IMG/VR virus record: IMGVR_UViG_3300025617_000100 | Span: 1-25,863 of that record | Direction: 5' to 3' (one strand) | DNA: 25,863 nt | Origin: a virus | Shown: piece after piece, positions 11,104 to 18,006 of the stretch | How the letters are laid out: every line of letters starts with the position of its first letter | Position numbering within the stretch: position 1 is the stretch's first letter | Translations under genes and position numbers: made by a program | The notes under the pieces: generated by a model | Seen by the model: the letters and a program-made list of their open reading frames with translations, nothing else | Told to the model about the DNA's origin: nothing | Database searches by the model: none

Positions 11104-11501
11104 GTAAGTACAAGATTCGTTTCAACCTAGGCAGAGGGGAGAACTTCATGAAGTGGCAGGTCACCTACCCCGAAGGCAATGTCGAGTACTTCGATCCCGC
11201 CCAGTTCACACTCGTCATGCGTGACTGCAAGCTGCGCAACCAACCATCCACCGCACAGAAGATTCACGATGGTGCGAACAAGACTGTCTGCGCATGGATT
11301 GATGCAGAGGATGTGGAAGTGATGGAGGATTACGACATTGACATCAATTGGTACAACGACAAGCGCATCAACTTCAACCCTCGCAAGCAACCCAACTGGG
11401 TGTATGAGAATGATATTGAGAACATTGACAATAAAGAGTTCTCGTTGTTGACTACGTCAGGACGCAGTGTGTATGTACTGAAGGGATGGTGTTATGAGTG
11501 A
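11100..11501 (+). CDS. Conserved Bacteroidota-phage protein of unknown function (133 aa)
   Basis: 133 residues. The pattern KIRFNLGRGENFMKWQVTYP, NVEYFDPAQFTLVMRDCKLR and AQKIHDGANKTVCAWIDAEDVEV is one I recall from small proteins repeatedly found in phages and mobile DNA of Bacteroidota, without a known function. The first 90 residues form the conserved, probably beta-rich part; the last 40 (NWYNDKRINFNPRKQPNWVY onward) look variable. Starts at an ATGA overlap and its end overlaps the next gene by 8 bases. Confidence 0.75.
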   Translation: MSKYKIRFNLGRGENFMKWQVTYPEGNVEYFDPAQFTLVMRDCKLRNQPSTAQKIHDGANKTVCAWIDAEDVEVMEDYDIDINWYNDKRINFNPRKQPNWVYENDIENIDNKEFSLLTTSGRSVYVLKGWCYE

Positions 11502-11649
11502 GCAAGAGAAACGCACGTATATGCACACGATATGGAGTGCTGTGTGCCGATGCATTGACAGCGAGCAGTACACTTACGCTGACGCACATATGCGCAATTA
11601 CGAATCAAAGGTTAGGCTTGATTGGCCTGACGTAAGAACTGAACTATAA
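11494..11649 (+). CDS. Small hypothetical protein (51 aa)
   Basis: 51 residues: MSEQEKRTYMHTIWSAVCRC, IDSEQYTYADAHMRNYESKV, RLDWPDVRTEL. The ATG lies 8 bases before the end of the previous gene, in another frame, typical of the coupled genes here, and it fills a gap of about 160 bases with normal codon usage. Probably helical. Not recognised. Confidence 0.65.
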   Translation: MSEQEKRTYMHTIWSAVCRCIDSEQYTYADAHMRNYESKVRLDWPDVRTEL

Positions 11650-11659
11650 ACCAAACATC

Positions 11660-11842
11660 ATGAATGTATCAGTAGACATGAACGAACTTCTTGAGTTTGT
11701 CAAGAAGAACGCCGCGATGCGGGGATACCTGAAGAGTATCATCAAGACAGCACCTATCAACGAACCCCTGAAGAAAGACCTTCAGGTCGTGCTAGACGAA
11801 ACAGATTTTGAATTCAAAAACATCAGCAATGAAAGAGATTGA
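11660..11842 (+). CDS. Small helical protein (60 aa)
   Basis: 60 residues: MNVSVDMNELLEFVKKNAAM, RGYLKSIIKTAPINEPLKKD, LQVVLDETDFEFKNISNERD. It looks like a two-helix acidic/basic protein without membrane or Cys motifs. It starts 10 bases after the upstream gene and overlaps the next by 14 bases. Function unknown. Confidence 0.65.
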   Translation: MNVSVDMNELLEFVKKNAAMRGYLKSIIKTAPINEPLKKDLQVVLDETDFEFKNISNERD

Positions 11843-11966
11843 AGAGTTTGTGTGGGAGTACACGTACAATGGATCTAGGTACGTGACCCCTTCGGGCAGT
11901 TGGGCAGATTATCGAGGGACAGATGTCAAGTGCGTACACTACACCAAAGAGATTGTAAATGACTAA
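11829..11966 (+). CDS. Small hypothetical protein (45 aa)
   Basis: 45 residues: MKEIEEFVWEYTYNGSRYVT, PSGSWADYRGTDVKCVHYTK, EIVND. Aromatic- and glycine-rich, probably a small beta sheet. Overlaps both neighbours (14 bases upstream, 8 bases downstream), which is the usual arrangement here; without it there would be a 116-base hole. Not recognised. Confidence 0.6.
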   Translation: MKEIEEFVWEYTYNGSRYVTPSGSWADYRGTDVKCVHYTKEIVND

Positions 11967-12285
11967 CGAACTGGCGATTAAGATTTTAAACGAAAGTTTT
12001 TCCACAGAATCCTTTCTTCCTGAGAAAACAGCCCTTATATTTGCATCGGAAAACATCGTAAACGACGACATCGAGACGTTCCTTTCTAGGAGTCCGAGTG
12101 ACCTTATCAGAGAGATGAAGGCATTCATGCTTGAAGGTATGGTGCAATACTCAGAGGAAGTTGACAGCGAGTTTCAAGAACAGGCTGACGACATACTCTC
12201 AAAAGCAAGCATGACCTTTGACTGCTTCGAGTCGTATCTAAAGATGCATGAAAAGTTAACGGAGGAGAGTAAGTCAGAACGCTGA
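11959..12285 (+). CDS. Hypothetical acidic protein (108 aa)
   Basis: 108 residues, mostly helical and acidic: MTNELAIKILNESFSTESFL, then SPSDLIREMKAFMLEGMVQY and EEVDSEFQEQADDILSKASM with a charged C-terminus LTEESKSER. No family recognised. It starts 8 bases inside the previous gene. Its stop codon lies within a small hairpin GTCAG-AACG-CTGAC (12272-12285), and a structured non-coding element follows before the ERF gene, so this looks like the end of the small-gene string. Confidence 0.7.
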   Translation: MTNELAIKILNESFSTESFLPEKTALIFASENIVNDDIETFLSRSPSDLIREMKAFMLEGMVQYSEEVDSEFQEQADDILSKASMTFDCFESYLKMHEKLTEESKSER

Positions 12286-12292
12286 CACTCAT

Positions 12293-12366
12293 GTCCAGTG
12301 CGTATGGTGTACAGGGAGAACCTGTAACATAGTATGTGAGAGTACTAGATGAAACAAAGCACGGAC
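12293..12366 (+). ncRNA. Structured three-way-junction RNA element upstream of ERF
   Basis: A 74-base element. Its ends GTCC-A-GTGC (12293-12301) and GCAC-GGAC (12359-12366) form an 8-bp closing stem with one bulge. Inside are two hairpins: TACAGG-GAGAA-CCTGTA (12310-12326, perfect) and TAGTA-N8-TACTA (12330-12347). Shortly downstream lies TTTTTTTT (12373-12380). The order closing stem, GCGTATG, ACAGG/CCTGT hairpin, second hairpin, closing stem parallels the tRNA-like element at 8953-9030. It has no TTCRA T loop. It may be a processed small RNA or a regulatory leader for the recombination genes. Confidence 0.45.
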
Positions 12367-12403
12367 ACCTCTACTGAAAGCAATTTTTTTTAATTCATAT
12401 CAT

Positions 12404-12997
12404 ATGAACATTAACAAACAACTCCGCGAATTGCAAGCGGAACTTAAGGCCCCCAAGGGGCAACGCAACAGCTTCGGCAAGTACAACTACCGCTCTGCCG
12501 AGGACATCCTTGAGGCTTTGAAGCCATTGGCCGTCAAGCATGGACTAACATTTGTCCTTTCGGATAACATCATCGATGTAGGCGATCGAGTCTACGTGCA
12601 GGTTACAGCGTCTGTGACTAACGACGAAGGTCAGCTTGCAGAGTCAACAGCTTATGCTCGTGAAGAAGAGAGCAAGAAAGGCATGGATGGTAGTCAGGTG
12701 ACAGGCGCGGCATCGTCTTATGCTCGCAAGTATGCCCTCAACGGATTGCTCTTGATTGACGACACGAAGGATGCTGATGCCACCAACACACACGGCAACA
12801 ACTCTCAGCCTACACAGCAAGCGTCGGAAAAGCGTCGGGAAAGTGTCGGTAAAGCAGAGGAGAACATCATGGACAAGGCTGTTGCTTACATCAAGTCACA
12901 GACGAACAAGTCAGCAGCTTACGATGCGATCATCTCTAAGTACGGGGATCAGCTTTCTGACAAGCAGAAAGAAGGACTCAAGAAGTTTGTACGATGA
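12404..12997 (+). CDS. erf: ERF-family single-strand annealing protein
   Basis: 197 residues. ERF proteins bind single-stranded DNA and anneal complementary strands during phage recombination or circularisation. Diagnostic parts: NINKQLRELQAELKAPKGQRNSFGKYNYRSAEDILEALKP (in two runs, about 2-42), HGLTFVLSDNIIDVGDRVYV, then MDGSQVTGAASSYARKYALN and GLLLIDDTKDADAT at about 93-126, the hallmark G-AxSYxRKYAL-LL--DD motif. A Gln/Asn/Ser-rich linker and a Lys-rich C-terminal helix follow. It begins after an AT-rich leader with an 8-T run. It is followed by a nuclease and an SSB-like gene, the usual partners of a phage recombination module. Ends in an ATGA overlap with the next gene. Confidence 0.92.
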   Translation: MNINKQLRELQAELKAPKGQRNSFGKYNYRSAEDILEALKPLAVKHGLTFVLSDNIIDVGDRVYVQVTASVTNDEGQLAESTAYAREEESKKGMDGSQVTGAASSYARKYALNGLLLIDDTKDADATNTHGNNSQPTQQASEKRRESVGKAEENIMDKAVAYIKSQTNKSAAYDAIISKYGDQLSDKQKEGLKKFVR

Positions 12998-13188
12998 AGA
13001 TGGGATTAGAGAAGGTGGTGAGCGTACTATTTGTAGTAGCAGTCATGGGGTTGTTTGCACTCCCCTTGGCTGTGCTCCCCAACGTATTCGGATACAGAGT
13101 CTGTTACTATGCTCTGGCCGTGTTGACACTATTGCAAGTGCTTCGCTTCCTTGTCGCGGTAGTCAAGAGGGCAATAAATGAATTGTAG
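12994..13188 (+). CDS. Small two-span membrane protein (64 aa)
   Basis: 64 residues starting at an ATGA overlap with ERF. Two hydrophobic segments, about 8-30 (VVSVLFVVAVMGLFALPLAV) and 36-55 (VCYYALAVLTLLQVLRFLVAV), separated by a short loop (LPNVFGYR) and with positive residues at both ends (MKMGLEK, VVKRAINEL). That predicts an inner-membrane hairpin. Family not recognised; it is odd inside a recombination module and may be a small holin-like or exclusion protein, but no evidence decides this. Confidence 0.65.
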   Translation: MKMGLEKVVSVLFVVAVMGLFALPLAVLPNVFGYRVCYYALAVLTLLQVLRFLVAVVKRAINEL

Positions 13189-13191
13189 ACA

Positions 13192-13983
13192 ATGAATAAT
13201 TTGAAAGACCAATTGATGGAGAGATACGGGAAGAGTTACCTCTCGTACTCTTCTATCAAGCAAGCCTTGGGCGACATGGCTTCGTTTGATATGTACATGA
13301 AGGGTGAACTGAAGTTCAAGTCAGATGCGCTTGACTTCGGTACTCTTTACGATATGATTCTCTTTGAGAAAGACAAGGCTCTAGATACGTACCAAGTACT
13401 GAACGAGCAGAACGTTGTTGACAGCTTATCAGACAAAGCTAGAGCGTCAAAGAAGCCCAAGCTGACAAGTGAGTACAAGGCTGCTATTGCCAAGCTGAAC
13501 ACTGAGGCTATTGAGAACAACAAGGTGATCGTCTCGAAAGAGGATTGGACAAAGGCGAATGACATGATCGACCGATTGATTGACTGCGGCCTAAGTGAAT
13601 CTCACCTCACTGGCAAGTACCAAGTGGAGTTCAACGAGGAGTTGAACGGAGTTCCTGTAAGGGGATTCTTGGACTGCCTAGGTGACGGGTTTATCAGCGA
13701 CAGCAAGTCGACTCAGTCTGTTAACAAGTTCAGGTACAGCGTTCGTGACTTCAGCTATGACATCCAAGCTTACATCTATACTCAGGTGTTTGGCGTGGAG
13801 GACTTCTATTGGGTGGTTCAGGAAAAGACATATCCATATACTCCCGCCCTTGTCAAGTGCACAGAGAACACTATCTTTACTGGTGAGATGAAGTTTCATC
13901 AAGCTATCGACAAGATCAGAGAGTTTTTAAACAAGGGAGATGAGTACTCCCCAATGTCAGAATACGTTGAATTCGAAGTATGA
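13192..13983 (+). CDS. PD-(D/E)XK exonuclease-like protein (RecE/exonuclease VIII type)
   Basis: 263 residues. The order of motifs fits phage exonucleases that resect DNA ends for annealing proteins: an N-terminal SYSSIKQALGDMASFDMYM, a LDFGTLYDMILFEK segment (about 47-60), then strand-turn-strand GFLDCLGDGFISDSKST with Asp161 and Asp170-x-Lys172 as the catalytic D and DxK, followed by YDIQAYIY (Gln192), the conserved QxxxY helix, and FYWVVQEKTYPYTPALVKC. Next to ERF, it likely makes the single strands that ERF anneals. The usual His in the early motif is replaced by Asp54. Four bases separate it from the membrane-protein gene. Confidence 0.82.
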   Translation: MNNLKDQLMERYGKSYLSYSSIKQALGDMASFDMYMKGELKFKSDALDFGTLYDMILFEKDKALDTYQVLNEQNVVDSLSDKARASKKPKLTSEYKAAIAKLNTEAIENNKVIVSKEDWTKANDMIDRLIDCGLSESHLTGKYQVEFNEELNGVPVRGFLDCLGDGFISDSKSTQSVNKFRYSVRDFSYDIQAYIYTQVFGVEDFYWVVQEKTYPYTPALVKCTENTIFTGEMKFHQAIDKIREFLNKGDEYSPMSEYVEFEV

Positions 13984-14083
13984 CGATAAGCAAAGGATGA
14001 TGTTGTTTGGACTCATGTCCATAGGCATCTACCTTACATTTCAAGCAATTATTCAAATCTTTTTAAATTTTATTTTATCATGA
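13940..14083 (+). CDS. Small single-span membrane protein (47 aa)
   Basis: A 47-residue frame that overlaps the 3' end of the nuclease by 44 bases and ends in an ATGA overlap with the SSB-like gene. It reads MSTPQCQNTLNSKYDDKQRM then MLFGLMSIGIYLTFQAIIQI and FLNFILS: a polar N-terminus and a hydrophobic C-terminal half long enough for one membrane span. Without it the nuclease-SSB gap of 96 bases would be empty. The start may instead be the Met pair at 13997 (28 residues). The AT-rich 3' end also serves as leader for the SSB-like gene, so it could be fortuitous. Confidence 0.5.
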   Translation: MSTPQCQNTLNSKYDDKQRMMLFGLMSIGIYLTFQAIIQIFLNFILS

Positions 14084-14382
14084 GCGAGCAAAAGTATGAC
14101 TCAGACTTGATCGGGTGGGCAGAGGAACCACGCCGTAACGACAACAACGAAGTAGTGTCTTGGACATTGCGACTGAAGGATCACGAGATGAAGGACATCC
14201 TTGATAACTACGTGACATCAAAGAACGACAAGGGCCACGGAGGTAATGTGTACCTGACGTTGTTTATGAGCAAGGCAGGAAAGCCATGTGCACGTGTCTA
14301 CAATCCTAACAGCGAAGCTGCAAAGGAGAAGCGTGCAGAAAAGAAGGTGACACAAGAAAGCACTAGTGACCTCCCCTTCTAA
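14080..14382 (+). CDS. SSB-like protein with canonical-style acidic tip
   Basis: 100 residues. The N-terminal part is OB-like: SDLIGWAEEPRRNDNNEVVSW then TLRLKDHEM and NVYLTLFMSKAGKPCARVYN, a beta pattern with a basic/aromatic face. A Lys/Glu-rich linker leads to TSDLPF, which matches the SSB tip D-x-(I/L)-P-F that docks partner enzymes. Position after the ERF and nuclease genes is right for a single-strand DNA-binding protein. The length is short for SSB (usually about 150) and the OB fold was not verified, so it is called SSB-like. Confidence 0.65.
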   Translation: MSEQKYDSDLIGWAEEPRRNDNNEVVSWTLRLKDHEMKDILDNYVTSKNDKGHGGNVYLTLFMSKAGKPCARVYNPNSEAAKEKRAEKKVTQESTSDLPF

Positions 14383-14710
14383 GCTGATTGCATTATACGG
14401 TTCTCTGGAATGGGGGTTGAGGGATATTGAATTCCTTGGCCCCCATTCTTTCCGTTGCAATCATGGTAAATTTCTATGCAGGGCACGCAATCATGAAGAT
14501 GCGAAGATATTTGTTGAGTGGTTGGATGATGATAGTGATGACTTGTATGTGGTGTATATCATAATGAACAAAGCTGGAGATAACTGCGTGCTGTTTAAGG
14601 CGGCAGATATAGCTGAGATGTCAAACAAATGGATATCATTCGAATGGATAGCAAAGAAGTACAAGAAGAAGTGGCGGGTGGACTACCACCCATCTACTTC
14701 TGCAACGTAA
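14366..14710 (+). CDS. Hypothetical protein (114 aa)
   Basis: 114 residues from a GTG at 14366 that overlaps the SSB-like gene by 17 bases; no upstream ATG exists in frame. The sequence is aromatic-rich, with KLIALYGSLEWGLRDIEFLG, HSFRCNHGKFLCRARNHEDA, then FVEWLDDDSDDLYVVYIIMN and IAKKYKKKWRVDYHP. Two Cys and three His are spread in the middle without a standard zinc motif. Not recognised. Its 3' end overlaps the next gene by 82 bases. Confidence 0.6.
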   Translation: MTSPSKLIALYGSLEWGLRDIEFLGPHSFRCNHGKFLCRARNHEDAKIFVEWLDDDSDDLYVVYIIMNKAGDNCVLFKAADIAEMSNKWISFEWIAKKYKKKWRVDYHPSTSAT

Positions 14711-14934
14711 GCATCACGTATAAGAAAGGCAAGAAGAAGCTGTCCACTCACAACAAGAAGGTGGATCTAGTGAGCAGGTACAACACGCCTGCATCTATGC
14801 AGAAGGACAAGATTACTATGGATAGGATTGCTGACGATGTGTACGGGTCGGCATACAAAGGTCAGAAGCATATGATGATCAGGAGTGTTAATAGTTACAG
14901 AGTAATAGGGTATGTAAACTCAAGCGCAATATGA
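14629..14934 (+). CDS. Hypothetical protein (101 aa)
   Basis: 101 residues. The first ATG (14629) lies 82 bases inside the upstream gene; the second Met (14644) is an alternative. After a short acidic start, the core reads PPIYFCNVSITYKKGKKKLS, THNKKVDLVSRYNTPASMQK, then DRIADDVYGSAYKGQKHMMI and RSVNSYRVIGYVNSSAI: basic, beta-rich. Not recognised. The end is coupled (ATGA) to the DUF3310 gene. Confidence 0.6.
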   Translation: MDIIRMDSKEVQEEVAGGLPPIYFCNVSITYKKGKKKLSTHNKKVDLVSRYNTPASMQKDKITMDRIADDVYGSAYKGQKHMMIRSVNSYRVIGYVNSSAI

Positions 14935-15167
14935 AGAAACAAATTGGTGGCGACCACTACGCAAAGATGGCGATACAGCCATGGGAGTATGCTGAGCAGA
15001 ACGACCTCTCCTTCTTACAAGGGAGTGTCATTAAGTACGTCAGCAGGTACAGAGACAAGGGAGGGATTCAAGACCTCAGGAAAGCTATTCACTGCATTGA
15101 GTTGATGATTAGCATATTCCCTCAAGAGACTATCGATCGTGTCAACTACAACTTGAAAGACAAATAA
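14931..15167 (+). CDS. DUF3310 family protein
   Basis: 78 residues. It shows the full DUF3310 pattern: GGDHYAKMAIQPWEYAEQND, LSFLQGSVIKYVSRYRDKGG, then QDLRKAIHCIELMI. The family is common in phage genomes, sometimes fused to or annotated with nucleotide-kinase-like proteins, but its reaction is not established. Placement beside MazG, ThyX and RNR hints at a link to nucleotide metabolism (inference). Starts at an ATGA overlap. Confidence 0.88.
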   Translation: MKKQIGGDHYAKMAIQPWEYAEQNDLSFLQGSVIKYVSRYRDKGGIQDLRKAIHCIELMISIFPQETIDRVNYNLKDK

Positions 15168-15173
15168 CCTTTT

Positions 15174-15218
15174 CGCTGATAGAGACGAAAACACTGACTA
15201 TCGGCTATTGAGACGAAA
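15174..15218 (+). repeat. Direct and inverted repeats in the mazG-thyX leader
   Basis: The 70-base gap before the MazG gene has GAGACGAAA twice (15182-15190 and 15210-15218, 28-base period, flanked by CGCTGATA and CGGCTATT), an inverted pair TTTTCG/CGAAAA and GATAG/CTATC. No -7 consensus is seen. It may be a regulatory leader or a site for an RNA- or DNA-binding protein. Confidence 0.4.
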
Positions 15219-15237
15219 CCTTTAACACCAAAGAGAA

Positions 15238-15540
15238 ATGAAAACATTTGAAGAACTGCAAGAAGCAGTATTAGAGTGGGCTGACGAGCGTGACTTGCTC
15301 GAAGCTAACCCAAACAGACAGTTCCTTAAAGTCGTAGAAGAGCTGGGTGAACTGGCTTCTGCTATGGCTAAGAACCAACGAGAAAACGAGATTGATGCTA
15401 TGGGAGATTTATTTGTAACTCTCATCATCCTTTCTCGACAGATCAACCTTAACCCAGTCAAATGTCTTGAAGTAGCATACAACATGATTGCTGACAGGAA
15501 AGGTAAAACAGTAGACGGAGTATTTATCAAAGACGAATGA
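15238..15540 (+). CDS. mazG: MazG-like nucleotide pyrophosphohydrolase
   Basis: 100 residues, the usual size for single-domain phage MazG. These enzymes hydrolyse (d)NTPs to monophosphates and may also act on (p)ppGpp or house-clean altered nucleotides. The metal-binding pattern is clear: KVVEELGELASAMAKNQREN with ExxE (E34-E38 area) followed by EIDAMGDLFVTLIILSRQ with ExxxxD in the second helix. It shares an ATGA overlap with thyX, so they are translated together as a nucleotide-supply pair. Confidence 0.88.
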   Translation: MKTFEELQEAVLEWADERDLLEANPNRQFLKVVEELGELASAMAKNQRENEIDAMGDLFVTLIILSRQINLNPVKCLEVAYNMIADRKGKTVDGVFIKDE

Positions 15541-16292
15541 ACGTACAACTAATCAACATCACCCCTAGTGCTGAACAGCACATCGTAGAGGTGGCAAGGG
15601 TCTCTTCTAAGAGGCAAGACAAGAAGCAAGACTACGCAGGTCTTATCAGGTACTTGATCAAGCACAAGCATTGGTCTCCTTTTGAACACGCTTACGCTAC
15701 GTTTGAGATCCATACAAGCAAAGCTATTGGGATACAGCTTATCAGGCATCGAAGTTTCACTTTTCAAGAGTTCAGTCAACGATACCAAGACGTAAGTCTT
15801 ATCAACGACGACATCTTCGAACCGATCGAGTTGCGCAAGCAAGCAACAAACAACAGGCAGTCGTCAACAGACTTGTTCGTAGACAAAGTCAAAGTTGAGG
15901 GTGGGTACATGAACATCAATGACATGGTGGAGAGTCACTTGGCTAACGCAAAGAGGTTGTATCGTTTGATGCTATCAGAAGGTGTAGCACGAGAGACAGC
16001 CCGCATGGTGCTACCTTTGGCTACCAAGACCAAGATCCACATGACAGGATCTATTCGTAGTTGGATTCACTTCTTGGAACTCAGAGACGACGAGCACGCT
16101 CAGAAAGAAATCAGACAGATAGCCAAAGAGATTCGTTGCTATCTCAACGAAGCCCTCCCAATCATAACAAAAGCACTTAGCAATGACAGTAACGATATTT
16201 CAGAACGTCTTTCAGAAAGACCAGCCCCATCACATACAACTAGCGACAGCCCTCAAGAGGATTCAGGAGGGGAGTTCTGCAACCACGATTGA
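15537..16292 (+). CDS. thyX: Flavin-dependent thymidylate synthase ThyX
   Basis: 251 residues. Converts dUMP to dTMP using FAD, NADPH and methylene-tetrahydrofolate. The signature RHR-x7-S is present as RHRSFTFQEFS (residues 70-80), preceded by HWSPFEH (45-51), and the C-terminal part carries VARETARMVLPLATKTKIHM and SIRSWIHFLELR with the substrate-binding arginines. The last 36 residues (after about ITKAL) are a low-complexity Ser/Asp/Pro tail; they are encoded by the region that overlaps the start of the primase-helicase gene for 110 bases, so this tail looks overprinted on that gene. Starts at an ATGA overlap with mazG. Confidence 0.95.
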   Translation: MNVQLINITPSAEQHIVEVARVSSKRQDKKQDYAGLIRYLIKHKHWSPFEHAYATFEIHTSKAIGIQLIRHRSFTFQEFSQRYQDVSLINDDIFEPIELRKQATNNRQSSTDLFVDKVKVEGGYMNINDMVESHLANAKRLYRLMLSEGVARETARMVLPLATKTKIHMTGSIRSWIHFLELRDDEHAQKEIRQIAKEIRCYLNEALPIITKALSNDSNDISERLSERPAPSHTTSDSPQEDSGGEFCNHD

Positions 16293-17991
16293 GAATGTAA
16301 GATCAGGAAACAAAGAAGCCAAAAAGGAGCTCCCCGTTGTACTATTCAGCGGGGAGTTTTCATCTCGTAGTGATGAGGCTCTGTTCGAGCACAGCGGATT
16401 CATCGTTCTCGACTTTGACCACATTGATGTAGAAAAGTCCAAGTCTGTTCTTTCTACCGACCCGTATGTTTATAGCTGCTGGATATCACCAAGTGGGGAC
16501 GGCTTGAAAGCACTGGTAAGGATTACAAATCCAGAAAGGCACAGAGACCACTTCAGGTCTTTGGTTACGTACTTTCGGAAGTCTTATGACCTAGAGGTCG
16601 ATGAGTCTGGAGTTAATGAATCTAGAGCTTGTTTCGAGTCATACGATCCAAACATAATCATCAAGTCAGACTCCCAGCGGTTTGGCGCTTTCGCTTCAGA
16701 GAAGTCTGAATCTGTTCAGGAGGCTAGGAAGGGAGTAGTCACTGACTATATGAAGCTGAACCTTGCATGCCGCATTGTCCGTCAAGCGGATGATGGGGAG
16801 AAGCACTCGGCTTTACTCAAGGCTTCTAGACTCGTTGGTGGATTTGTAGCTGCTGGCAGGTTAGAGGAAGAAGAAGCGGCAAGAGTCCTGTTCAGGGAGA
16901 TTTGCAAAAGAGACATAGACTCAGAGGATCACGCCAAGAAGACGATCAGGGAAGGCATTGAGAAGGGCAAGCAAGATCCTATTAGAGATGTTATCGACAA
17001 CGAGAAGGAGGCAACAAGAGATTTGCTCATCAACGATGGTGATATGTCTTTTATATCCTCTGACGACGAGGACTTCAAGTGGATCAATGACTACGCCAAT
17101 GGGAACATCAAGGTTGGTTTGGACACTGGAGACGACAACCTCGACAAGTACTTCCGATACAAGAAGGAGTTTGTGATTATCAATGGTCACTCAAACGTAG
17201 GTAAGACAACCATGGCTTTGTACATGATGGTCAACTCTGCCGTTAGACACAACTGGAAGTGGGTGGTGTACTCCTCGGAGAACAGAACAGCTTCCCTGAA
17301 GATGTCTCTCATGCAATTCTCTGTCAACAGACCAATCGGCTCCATGACATACGACCAAAGAAAGGCAGCATATCGGTGGGTCAATGAGCACTTTACTGTG
17401 ATCAGCAACCAACAGGTGTACAGCTACTCTGACATCATCGTATTCCTAGAGAAGATTATCAGGCAGCAGGATGTGGATGCTGTCTTTGTTGATCCATACA
17501 ACAGCCTTAAGCTGGACATGAAGAATTCAAACATAGGAACACATGACTACCACTATGAAGCCGCATCAGAGTTCTTGACATTCTCTACAGCTAATGACGT
17601 TGCTGTGTGGTTAAACATGCACGCAGTCACAGAAGCTCAGAGACGTAAAGGAGAGGACGGACTCCCAGTAGCTCCATTTGCAGAAGACACCGAAGGAGGC
17701 GGCAAGTTTGTAAACAGAGCAGACTGTTTCGTCACTATACACAGGAAGGTTCAACACCCAGATCACAATCAAAAGAAAACAACAGAATGGCATGTTAGAA
17801 AAGTAAGAGACACAGAGACTGGCGGAGAGCCAACACCCTTTGACGAACCTGTTTTATTCACCATGAATACATCAAAAACAGCCTTTAGGGTTAATTCAAC
17901 TTCAAGTGAACTATTCCAATCTATTGAGAATGAGTTTGATAACTACAGACAATTTAAACTGTCCCCCAATATGAGTTTTCTCAGCGATTAG
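16183..17991 (+). CDS. Primase-helicase with VirE/BT4734-like N-terminus and RecA-like helicase
   Basis: 602 residues. The N-terminal 165 residues follow the VirE-N/BT4734-like primase-associated domain known from Bacteroidota mobile elements and phages: TIFQNVFQKDQPHHIQLATAL, LPVVLFSGEFSSRSDEALFE, SGFIVLDFDHID (72-83), SPSGDGLKALVRI (102-114). A middle helical part follows. The C-terminal part is a RecA/DnaB-like ATPase with Walker A GHSNVGKTT (335-343) and Walker B DAVFVDPYN (about 432-440), then AVWLNMHAVTEAQRRKG. It should prime and unwind DNA at the replication fork. The start is fixed by the match to the family's N-terminus and lies inside thyX. The polymerase is not in the window. Confidence 0.85.
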   Translation: MTVTIFQNVFQKDQPHHIQLATALKRIQEGSSATTIENVRSGNKEAKKELPVVLFSGEFSSRSDEALFEHSGFIVLDFDHIDVEKSKSVLSTDPYVYSCWISPSGDGLKALVRITNPERHRDHFRSLVTYFRKSYDLEVDESGVNESRACFESYDPNIIIKSDSQRFGAFASEKSESVQEARKGVVTDYMKLNLACRIVRQADDGEKHSALLKASRLVGGFVAAGRLEEEEAARVLFREICKRDIDSEDHAKKTIREGIEKGKQDPIRDVIDNEKEATRDLLINDGDMSFISSDDEDFKWINDYANGNIKVGLDTGDDNLDKYFRYKKEFVIINGHSNVGKTTMALYMMVNSAVRHNWKWVVYSSENRTASLKMSLMQFSVNRPIGSMTYDQRKAAYRWVNEHFTVISNQQVYSYSDIIVFLEKIIRQQDVDAVFVDPYNSLKLDMKNSNIGTHDYHYEAASEFLTFSTANDVAVWLNMHAVTEAQRRKGEDGLPVAPFAEDTEGGGKFVNRADCFVTIHRKVQHPDHNQKKTTEWHVRKVRDTETGGEPTPFDEPVLFTMNTSKTAFRVNSTSSELFQSIENEFDNYRQFKLSPNMSFLSD

Positions 17992-18006
17992 GTGTAACTT
18001 GCAAGT

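Noticed and set aside
12036-12044. TATATTTGC promoter-like sequence
   Set aside because: It matches the -7 element but lies inside a gene, has no TTG at a fitting distance and no start codon soon after.
12756-13181. 141-codon plus-strand frame
   Set aside because: Out-of-frame shadow of the ERF end and the small membrane protein, both of which are coupled by ATGA.
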